Shown piece after piece: positions 25,292 to 33,374 of a stretch of DNA of 64,000 nucleotides. The stretch lies in NCBI RefSeq assembly GCF_013402795.1, contig NZ_CP058595.1:2389848-2453847 (forward strand), read 5' to 3'. The stretch's first letter is position 1; every line of letters begins with the position of its first letter. The stretch is from Costertonia aggregata (GTDB lineage: Bacteria; Bacteroidota; Bacteroidia; Flavobacteriales; Flavobacteriaceae). The notes below the pieces were generated by a model, which searched no databases, was not told the DNA's origin, and saw only the letters and a program-made list of their open reading frames with translations. The position numbers and the translations under genes are program-made.

Positions 25292-26140
25292 TCATTTATT
25301 AATCTGTGGTACTGAGGCGTTCCAAGCCCCAGTTACTGCTACTTTAGCTGCATACTCGGTAAAATCGATAGGTTTTCTACCCAACACTTTTTCAACATCA
25401 TTAGTCACTTCGGCTAATTCAGGATTGCCCAATACTTCAGTAAAAAGGTATTCGATAAGCCACACAAAATCCTCGGGAATATTGGCTTGACGCATTCCAT
25501 CGCTATATTCCTTCACTGAAATAGGAATGAAGGTAAGTTCACGATTACTTGCTTTGGCAATTTCATTTACCGCATCTTTAAAAGTCAAGGTTCTCGGACC
25601 AGTAAGTTCATAGATTTTCCCGTTATGTTCATCTTCAGTTAAAGCTTTGGCAGCCACAGCAGCAATATCATCAGCATCAACCCAAGGGATATTTGCCTGT
25701 GCTTGTGGTAAAGCAACCACACCTTCAAGTACTGGTTCTAGTAAGAAGTTTTCACTAAAATTCTGATTAAACCAGCTTGCGCGAACAATAGTATACGCTA
25801 ACCCTGAGTGGATTATAACCTGCTCGCAGAGTTGCGCTTCACGTTCTCCTTTTCCTGAAAGGATGACCAGTTTTTTCACATTGGCTCGTTTTGATTCTTT
25901 CACCAATTGCTCAATAGCTTGCAATGCTCCAGGAACTGCTAAATCAGGCTGATAGGTAATATAGACTTTATCTATTCCTTCTAAAGCTTGTGCCCAACCT
26001 GCGGGCTGATGCCAATCAAAAGAAGGTGATGCACTACGTGAACCTATTCGCACGTTTTGACCTAATTCTTCTAAAAGGTGAACCACTCGTTTTCCTGTTT
26101 TTCCGGTTCCTCCGATAACTAAAATGTTTTCTGTTTTCAT
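25292..26140 (-). CDS. NmrA-like NAD(P)H-binding protein
   Basis: A 282-residue atypical SDR. The N-terminal Rossmann motif is GGTGKTG (ILVIGGTGKTGKRVVH), then VYITYQPDLAVPG and LVILSGKGEREAQL replace the classical SDR core. It lacks the YxxxK pair of classical SDRs, as in NmrA/YtfG-like proteins that sense or use NAD(P)H with quinones. It heads a minus-strand block with other redox-type genes. Similar in type to the NmrA-like protein at 12.1 kb but clearly divergent from it. Confidence 0.87.
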   Translation of the reverse strand: MKTENILVIGGTGKTGKRVVHLLEELGQNVRIGSRSASPSFDWHQPAGWAQALEGIDKVYITYQPDLAVPGALQAIEQLVKESKRANVKKLVILSGKGEREAQLCEQVIIHSGLAYTIVRASWFNQNFSENFLLEPVLEGVVALPQAQANIPWVDADDIAAVAAKALTEDEHNGKIYELTGPRTLTFKDAVNEIAKASNRELTFIPISVKEYSDGMRQANIPEDFVWLIEYLFTEVLGNPELAEVTNDVEKVLGRKPIDFTEYAAKVAVTGAWNASVPQINK

Positions 26141-26212
26141 TTTTCTTCGTTTTTAAATTGATATTAATTTCTCCTCCAATATTATGAGGGTTTTTTGATA
26201 TTACTTTTTATA

Positions 26213-26659
26213 CTATATGTGTTGAATGTTCCTTTTTTTGAATACTTTGAGATACCAATACAGAGTTGTCGTTGTAATGAACTCTAGTCCAATAAACCAA
26301 AACCCAAAATCGATAAAGAAGTCAGAATATGTGCCGCCATAAGGCAGAACTGTAAATGGCACTGTGATAAGTGCATCTAAAACTGCAGATATGATGAAAA
26401 AAATCAGTCCTACTCTCAATCCGTGAGTATTAATACTATTTCGGTAATAGAGTTTTGCTCCATACCAAACCACGGGGACTATGACTATAGATAACCAAAT
26501 ATTGGCTTGCTGTTCTGCATCTTCTAAAAGTGGCACATAGAAGGATAATGCATATAAGCTCACGCCAATTATCCAAATAAGTATTCCAATGCTAATTACT
26601 CTTGTTAGTTTCACAACTGTTCGTTTATTGATTAATGAATATTTTGTTCGCTGTATCAT
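26213..26659 (-). CDS. DUF5367-like four-helix membrane protein
   Basis: A 148-residue protein from ATG 26659 (MIQRTKYSLINKRT). It has four membrane helices; GILIWIIGVSLYALSFYVPLL, LIFFIISAVLDALITVPF and FGFWFIGLEFITTTTLYWYL are visible. The pattern fits DUF5367-type proteins of unknown function. Its ATG overlaps the DUF1772 stop by four bases, giving translational coupling. A longer N-terminal reading would run into the DUF1772 gene. Confidence 0.75.
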   Translation of the reverse strand: MIQRTKYSLINKRTVVKLTRVISIGILIWIIGVSLYALSFYVPLLEDAEQQANIWLSIVIVPVVWYGAKLYYRNSINTHGLRVGLIFFIISAVLDALITVPFTVLPYGGTYSDFFIDFGFWFIGLEFITTTTLYWYLKVFKKRNIQHI

Positions 26660-27150
26660 TTTGAATATATCAAGCCTATTATCAGCAGTGTGAATGATGT
26701 GAATGAGGCTATAGTACGCTGTATATGCCAGCGGTTCCAAGGCTGCTCAAATTTGGTTCGTAGTTCCTTAAGCTCAATAGTCAAAAGGTTTTCTAGTACG
26801 GTTTTATCAAGCATTTCGTTGAGTGGTACATTTTTAAAAACTGTTATCAAACCGACACCTATAAAGAATAGAATGGCTGCAAGCATAAATGACCAAAATG
26901 TCGTGGGATGTGCGTTGCGATGCAAATAGGCATTAATGAACAGTAGAATCACAGGTCCAAAAAAGGTGATGAGAAAACTGCGGTTAATGATGGCGCGGTT
27001 CATCGCCTTAAATGACTGCAAGAATCCTAAATCATCCAGTCTGCCGATTCCTGGGGTGATGGCATTAGACCACGTAAAACATAATCCTGCCGTAAGTCCT
27101 GTAAATAAGATGCCAAGCATCAATACGATAATTTTAAAGTTGATTTCCAT
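26656..27150 (-). CDS. DUF1772-family membrane protein
   Basis: A 164-residue membrane protein with four helices (IVLMLGILFTGLTAGLCFTWS, FLITFFGPVILLFINAYL, MLAAILFFIGVGLITVFKNVP, FTSFTLLIIGLI). The NVPLNE motif and the FTWSNAITPG loop are typical of DUF1772, whose fungal relatives include anthrone oxygenases. It overlaps the broken cytochrome by 17 bp and the DUF5367-like gene by 4 bp, so the three form an operon. Confidence 0.85.
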   Translation of the reverse strand: MEINFKIIVLMLGILFTGLTAGLCFTWSNAITPGIGRLDDLGFLQSFKAMNRAIINRSFLITFFGPVILLFINAYLHRNAHPTTFWSFMLAAILFFIGVGLITVFKNVPLNEMLDKTVLENLLTIELKELRTKFEQPWNRWHIQRTIASFTSFTLLIIGLIYSK

Positions 27151-27502
27151 TTTTATTATTTTTTATGGATGATATCCAGGTTAATAAATCTTGATACTCT
27201 TCGCTGGTGAGTTTTATTTTCTTGCCTTTTGGCATTCGCTTTTTAATGAACACCTACTTGTATACATCATTTGACCAGCCATTCATATTATCTTCAGTGA
27301 AGACACGTCTACGATTGCGTTTCTCGTGACAGACATTGCATTTGTTTGTAAGAACCGTAAACGCTCTTTCCTCTATCGGGTCTTCTTTAGATAGACCTGC
27401 ATACGCTAGACCTTCATATCCATCAGATGATGTGCGAGGGTCATTTTGTCCTGCTATAATTGCTAGACAGGTGGCGACAATTAATTTTGCTAATGTGTTC
27501 AT
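27134..27502 (-). pseudogene. Exported small c-type cytochrome interrupted by in-frame TAG
   Basis: Starts at ATG 27502 with a signal peptide (MNTLAKLIVATCLAIIAGQ) and has a single haem-binding CxxCH motif (CNVCHEKRN) near residue 70. After NGWSNDVYK the frame meets TAG (27254-27256), then continues in the same frame as VFIKKRMPKGKKIKLTSEEY and a WISSIK end up to the TAA at 27134-27136. Proteins of this kind normally run DVYK-Q-VF, so CAG-to-TAG is the likely change. The MPKG..L segment that follows usually holds the distal haem-iron Met, so loss of the tail should inactivate it. Confidence 0.75.
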
Positions 27503-27612
27503 TTTTAAAAGGTTGATTGGCAATTATGGTACAAAGTTGCGGAGATATACTCCCAATCATTTATTCGAGCGGAAATATGATTTGTTCGAAAAGTTCATTC
27601 CCATAAACTGAT

Positions 27613-28143
27613 TTAGAGTTCTTTAGAAAATCTGACTGTTTTATCTTCTAATTCTTTTCTAAAACTCTCTTCTATAATTTCACCTTCTTTAAAGTTGTCA
27701 TAAAAAGATGGTAACGAATATGTTCCTATGAGTTTTGCTCCAAGAAATGGAAAATAGGTGCTTGCCCCTTGCAGTACAGTTGCTCCACCTCTTCCTCCGG
27801 GGGAAGTTGCCATAAGTAGCATAGGTTTCTCCTTCCAAATTTTCATATCTAAACGTGATAACCAGTCTAAAGTATTTTTAAATACTGCGGCATAGGAACC
27901 ATTATGTTCTGCTAAAGAGATAATAAATGCATCTGCCGTATTGATGATTTCATCTAATCTCTTGACGGCTGTGGGGATGCCATTCTCTGCCTCGTAGTCT
28001 TCCCCGTAAACAGGAAGTACATAATCATTCAAATCGATAGATATGATTTCTACATTTTTCAATAAGCTAGCTGTGTAACCTACTAAAGCTTTGTTGATTG
28101 ATTTTTGACTGTTGCTGCCTGCAATTGTGATTACTTTTTTCAT
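27613..28143 (-). CDS. NADPH-dependent FMN reductase (flavodoxin-like fold)
   Basis: A 176-residue protein from ATG 28143 (MKKVITIAGSNSQKSINKAL). The SNSQKSINK loop binds FMN phosphate. PVYGEDYEAENGIP and the AFIISLAEHNGSYAAVFKNT segment follow the NADPH-dependent FMN reductase/quinone reductase family. It is followed by hypothetical redox genes and preceded by a DoxX gene with a 2-bp gap, so it is probably in an operon with it. Confidence 0.9.
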   Translation of the reverse strand: MKKVITIAGSNSQKSINKALVGYTASLLKNVEIISIDLNDYVLPVYGEDYEAENGIPTAVKRLDEIINTADAFIISLAEHNGSYAAVFKNTLDWLSRLDMKIWKEKPMLLMATSPGGRGGATVLQGASTYFPFLGAKLIGTYSLPSFYDNFKEGEIIEESFRKELEDKTVRFSKEL

Positions 28144-28145
28144 AA

Positions 28146-28601
28146 TTATTGTTTTTTTGAGATTATAGTATCGATTGACCATTTTCCGCTTCCATTTAAT
28201 AACACACTTAATGCAAGACCAATTATTAAAATAGAATATTCGTAACCTTCACCTGCTTGGTTACCATACCAGTTCATAAAAAAGCCGTGTTCTAACTGCG
28301 TAGTAATTATGATGCCTGTAAACATACCTACAAGAGATAATGCCCAAAACCTAGAGAAGATTCCAAGAACCAATGAAATGGAACCAAAAAACTCAATCAT
28401 TATAACTGAGAAGGCTACAATACTTGGCAAACCCATTTGGGTAGTCAATGACTCCATCGTACCTTGATAGCCATATCCACCGAAGAGTCCTAATAACTTT
28501 TGCGCGCCGTGCGGAAATATGACTAATCCTAGCGTTAAACGTGCAATACTAAATCCCCAATTAGGGTGTGTCGTAATTAATTTTTTGAATAGATTTTTCA
28601 T
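28146..28601 (-). CDS. DoxX-family membrane protein
   Basis: A 151-residue four-helix protein with the DoxX signature: FSIARLTLGLVIFPHGAQKL near the N-terminus and FFGSISLVLGIFSRFWALSL in the middle. DoxX proteins are often redox-linked (thiosulfate:quinone or detoxification systems). The stop is two bases from the FMN-reductase start codon, so they are co-transcribed. Confidence 0.88.
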   Translation of the reverse strand: MKNLFKKLITTHPNWGFSIARLTLGLVIFPHGAQKLLGLFGGYGYQGTMESLTTQMGLPSIVAFSVIMIEFFGSISLVLGIFSRFWALSLVGMFTGIIITTQLEHGFFMNWYGNQAGEGYEYSILIIGLALSVLLNGSGKWSIDTIISKKQ

Positions 28602-28613
28602 AATATGTATAGT

Positions 28614-29258
28614 TTAAAATGTTTTACGGTAATACAATCCGAAAGAGGATTTTTGAATAGGTTTATGTCCGTATTGGTCAAAATCTGCCCCAAGTCCAAA
28701 TTGATGTCCTTTGTAGGATAGACCTAAACGTAATTGTTGGAAACTTCGGGAATGTGATTTGAACTTATCCCAAACAGTTAGAAACTGTCCATTCAACCAC
28801 AGTGAAATAGTTGCGGTTAGTGGTTTGCTTAATTGAAATTGGGCAAATATTTCAGCTTGACTAGCCTGTTTCTTTTCTGAATATGCTACAGTTGGAATAA
28901 CAATAAATAGAGCGTTGGAATGTTTTAAGGTGAGCTTAGCTGATAGTCTTTCTGAAAACCCTCCGAAACTATTATAATATAGGGAAGGTCCGACGGATAT
29001 AGTCTCATTAAAATTCCAGAATAATGTAGGTTGTAAGCCTACTTCATCAAAAATTTGATTTTCTTTTTCTCTGAATTTTTGGAAGAAAGCTAGGGTAGTT
29101 ATGCTTAAGGTGTTGCTGTACTTTATGGAATAACTAGAGAGTAATGTGAAATCAGTTTTCTCGAATCCAGAAAACAGTTCTATTTGGGTGAATTGGGCTT
29201 GTAAGGTGCATACAAAACCAATTAAGAATGTTGCCGATATGAGTATTATTCTTTTCAC
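28614..29258 (-). CDS. Putative outer-membrane beta-barrel protein
   Basis: A 214-residue protein starting at GTG 29258 with a signal peptide (MKRIILISATFLIGFVCTLQAQ). The rest alternates polar and aromatic residues in short strands (TLFWNFNETISVGPSLYYNS, FGLGADFDQYGHKP) and ends in a terminal phenylalanine (YYRKTF), as outer-membrane barrels do. The exact function is not recognised. It is 12 bp upstream of the DoxX gene. Confidence 0.7.
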   Translation of the reverse strand: MKRIILISATFLIGFVCTLQAQFTQIELFSGFEKTDFTLLSSYSIKYSNTLSITTLAFFQKFREKENQIFDEVGLQPTLFWNFNETISVGPSLYYNSFGGFSERLSAKLTLKHSNALFIVIPTVAYSEKKQASQAEIFAQFQLSKPLTATISLWLNGQFLTVWDKFKSHSRSFQQLRLGLSYKGHQFGLGADFDQYGHKPIQKSSFGLYYRKTF

Positions 29259-29311
29259 ACTTCAAAATTGCGATGGTGAAGTGTGAAAAAAAATGAACTA
29301 GTTTAAGACTT

Positions 29312-29905
29312 TTACATTCGGTTTACTCTAGAAATAATTTTGCTCATAAATTCGGGCGTAATTCCCAGATACGCCGCTAAGTCTTTTTGAGTAATTCTAC
29401 TGACAATTTGTGGATATTTCTTTTTGAATTCTAAATATCGTTCTTCGGCTGTTAAAGATATGCCGTAGTTTGAACGTCTGATATAACTGATTAAAGACTT
29501 TTGATATAAGATGCGATAAAACCGTTCAAATTTTGGAATCTCTCGAAACAACAAATCATAATTCTCTCTCGAAATTCCTAGAAGTTCTGAATGCTCCGTT
29601 GCTTTAATATAATATCTTGAAGGTTCCTTGGTCATAAAGCTTGACAAATCACCAGTCCAGTAATCTTCAATAGCAAACATTGAGATATGAGGTGCGCCTT
29701 CTTCATCTAAAGTATACACTTTTAAACATCCCTTGGTGATAAAGTATTCATATTTAGTAATCTCACCTGCTTGCATCAAAAAATCTTTCTTCTTTACCTT
29801 TATTTCGGAGAGTAAAGAGATGTATTTCTGCTTTTCTAGCTCGGTTAAATCGATAAACCGAGATATGTTGCTAAGTATTAGTGTATGTGATGCTTTATAG
29901 TTCAA
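29312..29905 (-). CDS. Crp/Fnr-family transcriptional regulator
   Basis: A 197-residue regulator starting at TTG 29905, as no in-frame ATG fits. It has an N-terminal cyclic-nucleotide-binding fold (FLMQAGEITKYEYFITKGCLKVYT, residues ~40-65) and a C-terminal winged helix (ITQKDLAAYLGITPEFMSKIISR). The cNMP phosphate-binding arginine signature (FGEXXLL..RxxS/T) is not evident, so it may respond to something else. It lies upstream of the barrel, DoxX and FMN-reductase genes, its likely targets. Confidence 0.88.
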   Translation of the reverse strand: MNYKASHTLILSNISRFIDLTELEKQKYISLLSEIKVKKKDFLMQAGEITKYEYFITKGCLKVYTLDEEGAPHISMFAIEDYWTGDLSSFMTKEPSRYYIKATEHSELLGISRENYDLLFREIPKFERFYRILYQKSLISYIRRSNYGISLTAEERYLEFKKKYPQIVSRITQKDLAAYLGITPEFMSKIISRVNRM

Positions 29906-29949
29906 ATTCTTATAGCATAATCGCGGTTATAAATGTTTATTGACTGTAG

Positions 29950-30387
29950 TCATTTTTTTAATTCCATATGTAACGTTGGATACGGTTTTCCTGATGAATC
30001 CAGCTCCAAACGTTTTACAAATTCAAATCCACAATATTTGTAAAACCCAACAGCTTGTTCATTCTGTTCGTTTACGTCAACTTTGGTCACTTTTAATTTA
30101 TTAATAGCATAATCCAAGAGTGTTTTTCCAATTCCTTTTCCTCTATACTCAGGATGAATAAATAACATTTCCAAGTTTTGGTCAGCAACTCCAATAAACC
30201 CAACTATTTTTTTATTTTCTCTGATGCACTTTAATTCAACCTCATCTAGATATGTATTTAAAATTAGTGGTTTAAAATATTCAATATCTTCTTCTCTTAG
30301 AAAATGGTGAGTTGCTCTTACCGAAGCTTCCCAAAGTTCCACGACTTCGGTATATTCCTTTTTGTAGATGTTATCTATTGTTTTCAT
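29950..30387 (-). CDS. GNAT-family N-acetyltransferase
   Basis: A 145-residue acetyltransferase with the acetyl-CoA-binding motif A, LFIHPEYRGKGIGKTLLDYA (~residues 75-95, R/Q-x-x-G-x-G/A). It also has the conserved NEQAVGFYKYCGFE segment in motif B. The N-terminus resembles YhfO/PhnO-like acetyltransferases. Its ATG overlaps the stop of the serine hydrolase gene by four bases. The acceptor is unknown. Confidence 0.9.
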   Translation of the reverse strand: MKTIDNIYKKEYTEVVELWEASVRATHHFLREEDIEYFKPLILNTYLDEVELKCIRENKKIVGFIGVADQNLEMLFIHPEYRGKGIGKTLLDYAINKLKVTKVDVNEQNEQAVGFYKYCGFEFVKRLELDSSGKPYPTLHMELKK

Positions 30388-31484
30388 CTTGAGTTCTCGA
30401 CAATGTAATTCACAAATCCATACACATTAAAAGAAGGCATTGCCTGAGAGGTGCAATAAGACAATACCGTTTTGGTTTCTGGGCAATAGCCAATATATGT
30501 TCCAAAAAAGCCATAATGTCCATAGAAGGTTTGGCCATTATAAACGGACTCATAAACACCAAGTCCGTAGGGAAGGTGATTCTCAAATGTTTCTTCTGTG
30601 CTTATCATTTTTTGCAATGACTTTTCCGAAATAAGCTTTCCATTGAACAGCGCCTTGATAAATGTAGCTAAGTCTTGATGCGTACTAACCAGCCCTCCAC
30701 CTGACCAATCAAAAGAGGTATTTACACTATTAAAATCTATCGTGCCTACATACTGATGCAATCTTGGTTTGTTGTCTCTCGCCTTCTCATAATATTCTAA
30801 ATAGGTGTCTTTTAAATCAAGAGGCTTGATAATACGTTCTCTAATGGATTGTGCTAGTGGTTTTTGGTCCAATTTCTCAATCAATAACCCGAGCAATACA
30901 TAATTCATATCAGAATAATGCCAACCTTCTCTAGGTTTGAATTTTGCTTCCTTATGAAGCCCAAATTCAAAATATAAATCTACCACTTCTTTTGGTTGAT
31001 ATTGCAGTTGCGGATTTTGCATTACACGCTCAAAAAAGGCTTCTTGTTTGTCATTGAAAACATCTGCCAATCCACTTTTGTGTGATAGTAATTGCTGTAT
31101 GCTAATAGCTTTCGCGAAAGCGGCATTCTTATAAAAATGAAAATCGTCCAGTCTTAGATATTCAACATCCTTTAAATACGAATAGATGTTATCTGAAAGG
31201 GAAAGCTTGCCTTCTTCTTCTAGTTGTAATATTACAGTTGCAGTAAATGTCTTGGTGCTGCTGGCAATTCTAAATTGGTCTGTTATCTGAACAGCATCTC
31301 CGTCTTTCTGACGTTTACCTACGGCCTTGTTAACTATTACTTTTCCATTTCTTTCAATCAGAAATGATATACCGTGAACAGGGCTTTCTGTGTTATCGAT
31401 TAGTTTTACCTCCAAAAGTTTGGAAACCTCTTGGGCATTCATAAGAAATGGGAACATTGATAAAATCAGGATTAGTGTTTTCAT
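30384..31484 (-). CDS. Class C beta-lactamase-like serine hydrolase (exported)
   Basis: A 366-residue protein from ATG 31484 with a signal peptide (MKTLILILSMFPFLMNAQ); the frame is open another 18 codons upstream. It has SxxK as SSTK (~residue 73) and a Tyr motif HYSDMNY, where YSD replaces the usual YxN. It contains GHYGFFGTYIGYCPE near 335, resembling the H-x-G motif. It is translationally coupled to the GNAT gene. Confidence 0.87.
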   Translation of the reverse strand: MKTLILILSMFPFLMNAQEVSKLLEVKLIDNTESPVHGISFLIERNGKVIVNKAVGKRQKDGDAVQITDQFRIASSTKTFTATVILQLEEEGKLSLSDNIYSYLKDVEYLRLDDFHFYKNAAFAKAISIQQLLSHKSGLADVFNDKQEAFFERVMQNPQLQYQPKEVVDLYFEFGLHKEAKFKPREGWHYSDMNYVLLGLLIEKLDQKPLAQSIRERIIKPLDLKDTYLEYYEKARDNKPRLHQYVGTIDFNSVNTSFDWSGGGLVSTHQDLATFIKALFNGKLISEKSLQKMISTEETFENHLPYGLGVYESVYNGQTFYGHYGFFGTYIGYCPETKTVLSYCTSQAMPSFNVYGFVNYIVENSR

Positions 31485-31507
31485 AATGCGTTTTGACTTT
31501 GATATGA

Positions 31508-31960
31508 TTACATTCGGATGGAACTGATATATGTCCAAGTTATAAAAAGTATTTGCAATGGAATTCTAAACCACAAATAAGAAAGACCATTTCCGTCGAA
31601 TGTTCCAGTTTGATAATTTATTTTATGTACTGATGCATAAATATTGGCAGGTAACATCAGCAATAGAAAAATGATGAGTGCCCAACCAGATAATGACTGA
31701 TACTTTGGAATAAGAAGACCAACAGCCATAATGATTTCAAATATTCCTGTAAAGTGAACAAAGCTCTCCTTAAAAGGAATAAAATCGGGTATCATCATTG
31801 TCATTCCCTTGGTGAATACAAAGTGTCCAATGGCTGTGAAAACGAGCATTATGGCCATCGCTATTCTTGCAGACAAAGCAAAATCATATTCTTTTTTGAT
31901 GATTTTGATAGCCAAAATTGAGATAGCAAAACTTACAATAAGTACAATGAGTGGTTTCAT
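31508..31960 (-). CDS. DoxX-like four-helix membrane protein
   Basis: A 150-residue protein with four membrane helices and DoxX-like features: RIAMAIMLVFTAIGHFVFTKG, FKESFVHFTGIFEIIMAVGLLIP and the C-terminal FRIPLQILFITW. It lies 21 bp downstream of the alcohol dehydrogenase and its stop is close to the serine hydrolase start. The function is unknown; the pairing of ADH and DoxX proteins suggests quinone or redox stress. Confidence 0.78.
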   Translation of the reverse strand: MKPLIVLIVSFAISILAIKIIKKEYDFALSARIAMAIMLVFTAIGHFVFTKGMTMMIPDFIPFKESFVHFTGIFEIIMAVGLLIPKYQSLSGWALIIFLLLMLPANIYASVHKINYQTGTFDGNGLSYLWFRIPLQILFITWTYISSIRM

Positions 31961-31981
31961 AATTTTCTTGATTTAGATATT

Positions 31982-32902
31982 TTAATGATGAATGACCACG
32001 GATACATTCCCTCGTTTTCTGCCAGAATCTACATATCGGTGTGTTTCAACCATATTTTCTAGACTGTATTCTTTGTCTATAAATGGTTTTATTTTTTCTG
32101 TTTCTGCCAATTGACGGGCTTGTAAAAGCAGTTCTTTACTTTCTTTTGTTAGTATTTTTGTGGTAACGAATTTCCCGTTGTCCTTGAGTACCTTTTTAGC
32201 AGCCGATTTCGAAGTTTTACCTACGGTATCAAATACAATATTGTAGCGCTCTGGTGATTGAGTATAGTCCTGTTTTTTGTAATCGATTACGGTTTCTGCT
32301 CCCAATTGCTCAACCATTTCGATATTCCGAGTGCTACAGACCCCTGTAACACGTATTCCAAAATAGTTAGCAATTTGTACTGCATAGCTTCCCACACTAC
32401 CCGAAGCACCATAAATGAGTACTTTTTGGTCTCTTTGAATATTTGCTTTTTGAAGTAGAAACAGCGCCGTCATACTACCAATGGGCAAAACTGCAGCTTC
32501 TTTATGGGAAAGCTGTTTTGGCTTTTTAGTTACAACTCCTTGACTCCAATGTTCAGGAATACACATATATTCCGCATAGGCTCCTGTCTTCAACATAGTG
32601 GTGGTGCCAAACACTTCATCGCCAATCTTAAACTTTGATACCTTGCTACCTAATTGCTCAATGACTCCAGACCACTCGTGACCTAAGATTTGCTTTTTGG
32701 GACGGAACAATCCAAAAATCAATCTTGCGGGTAACCAAAATAGTGGTGGAAAATCTGAAGCTCGTAAGCGAACGTCACCAGATGTTACAGAGGTTGCAAA
32801 CACTTTTACCAAAATTTCATTCGGCTTGGGCACTGGCTTATCCAGTTCCTTTAGTTGTAGGACTTCTGGTGCGCCATATTTAGAATAAACTACTGCTTTC
32901 AT
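31982..32902 (-). CDS. Quinone-oxidoreductase-like zinc-type alcohol dehydrogenase
   Basis: A 306-residue medium-chain dehydrogenase: GroES-like N-terminus (APEVLQLKELDKPVPKPNEI), LGHEWSGVIEQLGSKVSKFKIGDEV and a Rossmann domain with VLIYGASGSVGSYAVQIANYF. It lacks the structural-zinc cysteine cluster, as in QOR-type enzymes. The neighbouring DoxX and hypothetical genes are on the same strand with short gaps. Confidence 0.92.
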   Translation of the reverse strand: MKAVVYSKYGAPEVLQLKELDKPVPKPNEILVKVFATSVTSGDVRLRASDFPPLFWLPARLIFGLFRPKKQILGHEWSGVIEQLGSKVSKFKIGDEVFGTTTMLKTGAYAEYMCIPEHWSQGVVTKKPKQLSHKEAAVLPIGSMTALFLLQKANIQRDQKVLIYGASGSVGSYAVQIANYFGIRVTGVCSTRNIEMVEQLGAETVIDYKKQDYTQSPERYNIVFDTVGKTSKSAAKKVLKDNGKFVTTKILTKESKELLLQARQLAETEKIKPFIDKEYSLENMVETHRYVDSGRKRGNVSVVIHH

Positions 32903-32913
32903 TTTTGATAGGT

Positions 32914-33204
32914 TTAAGCGTTTATGGAAATATTGTAAATCGATAAAGGTCTTACTTTACAGATATGTGCATATTGCTCACTTTCTAAATAGTAAAGCTC
33001 TTTGTCAAAAAGTTCGTTTCGGTCAAGAAAATGAATTACCTTTTCTTTTGTGCCGTAGTTGCAATACAATCGCAACACTTTGTCACAATCTTCAAGGTCA
33101 AAATTCCATTGTCCTTTTCCCACGATGGCATCTAAATGCGGTTGTATCGCTAAGAGTTGTAGCTCTTGCACGTAGGTAGCGAGTAAATAAAAATCTGTTT
33201 TCAT
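32914..33204 (-). CDS. Hypothetical protein
   Basis: A 96-residue protein (MKTDFYLLATYVQELQLLAI...). I do not recognise it. It contains helical and tyrosine-rich segments, several cysteines (DCDKVLRLYC, HICKV) and no signal peptide. It directly precedes the alcohol dehydrogenase with an 11-bp gap, so it is probably co-transcribed. Confidence 0.65.
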   Translation of the reverse strand: MKTDFYLLATYVQELQLLAIQPHLDAIVGKGQWNFDLEDCDKVLRLYCNYGTKEKVIHFLDRNELFDKELYYLESEQYAHICKVRPLSIYNISINA

Positions 33205-33374
33205 ACTGTATCGATTTGATTGATGAATAAACTCTTGTCATTTGATAATACAAAGATGATTTTAAAAAAAAAGACAATTGTTCTGAAATGAAAATCAGAA
33301 CCTATATGATGAGCATTAGAACTTTTTTAGACCCTTGATTTTGGAATTGTGGTTTGAATTCTACGAACTTTGTA

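Noticed and set aside
10689-27502. Idea that TAG is recoded to glutamine in this organism
   Set aside because: The tolC-like gene (ends 5333) and the integrase (ends 20759) end in TAG with no sensible extension, and no CTA-anticodon tRNA is seen in the window. Two recent nonsense mutations are simpler.
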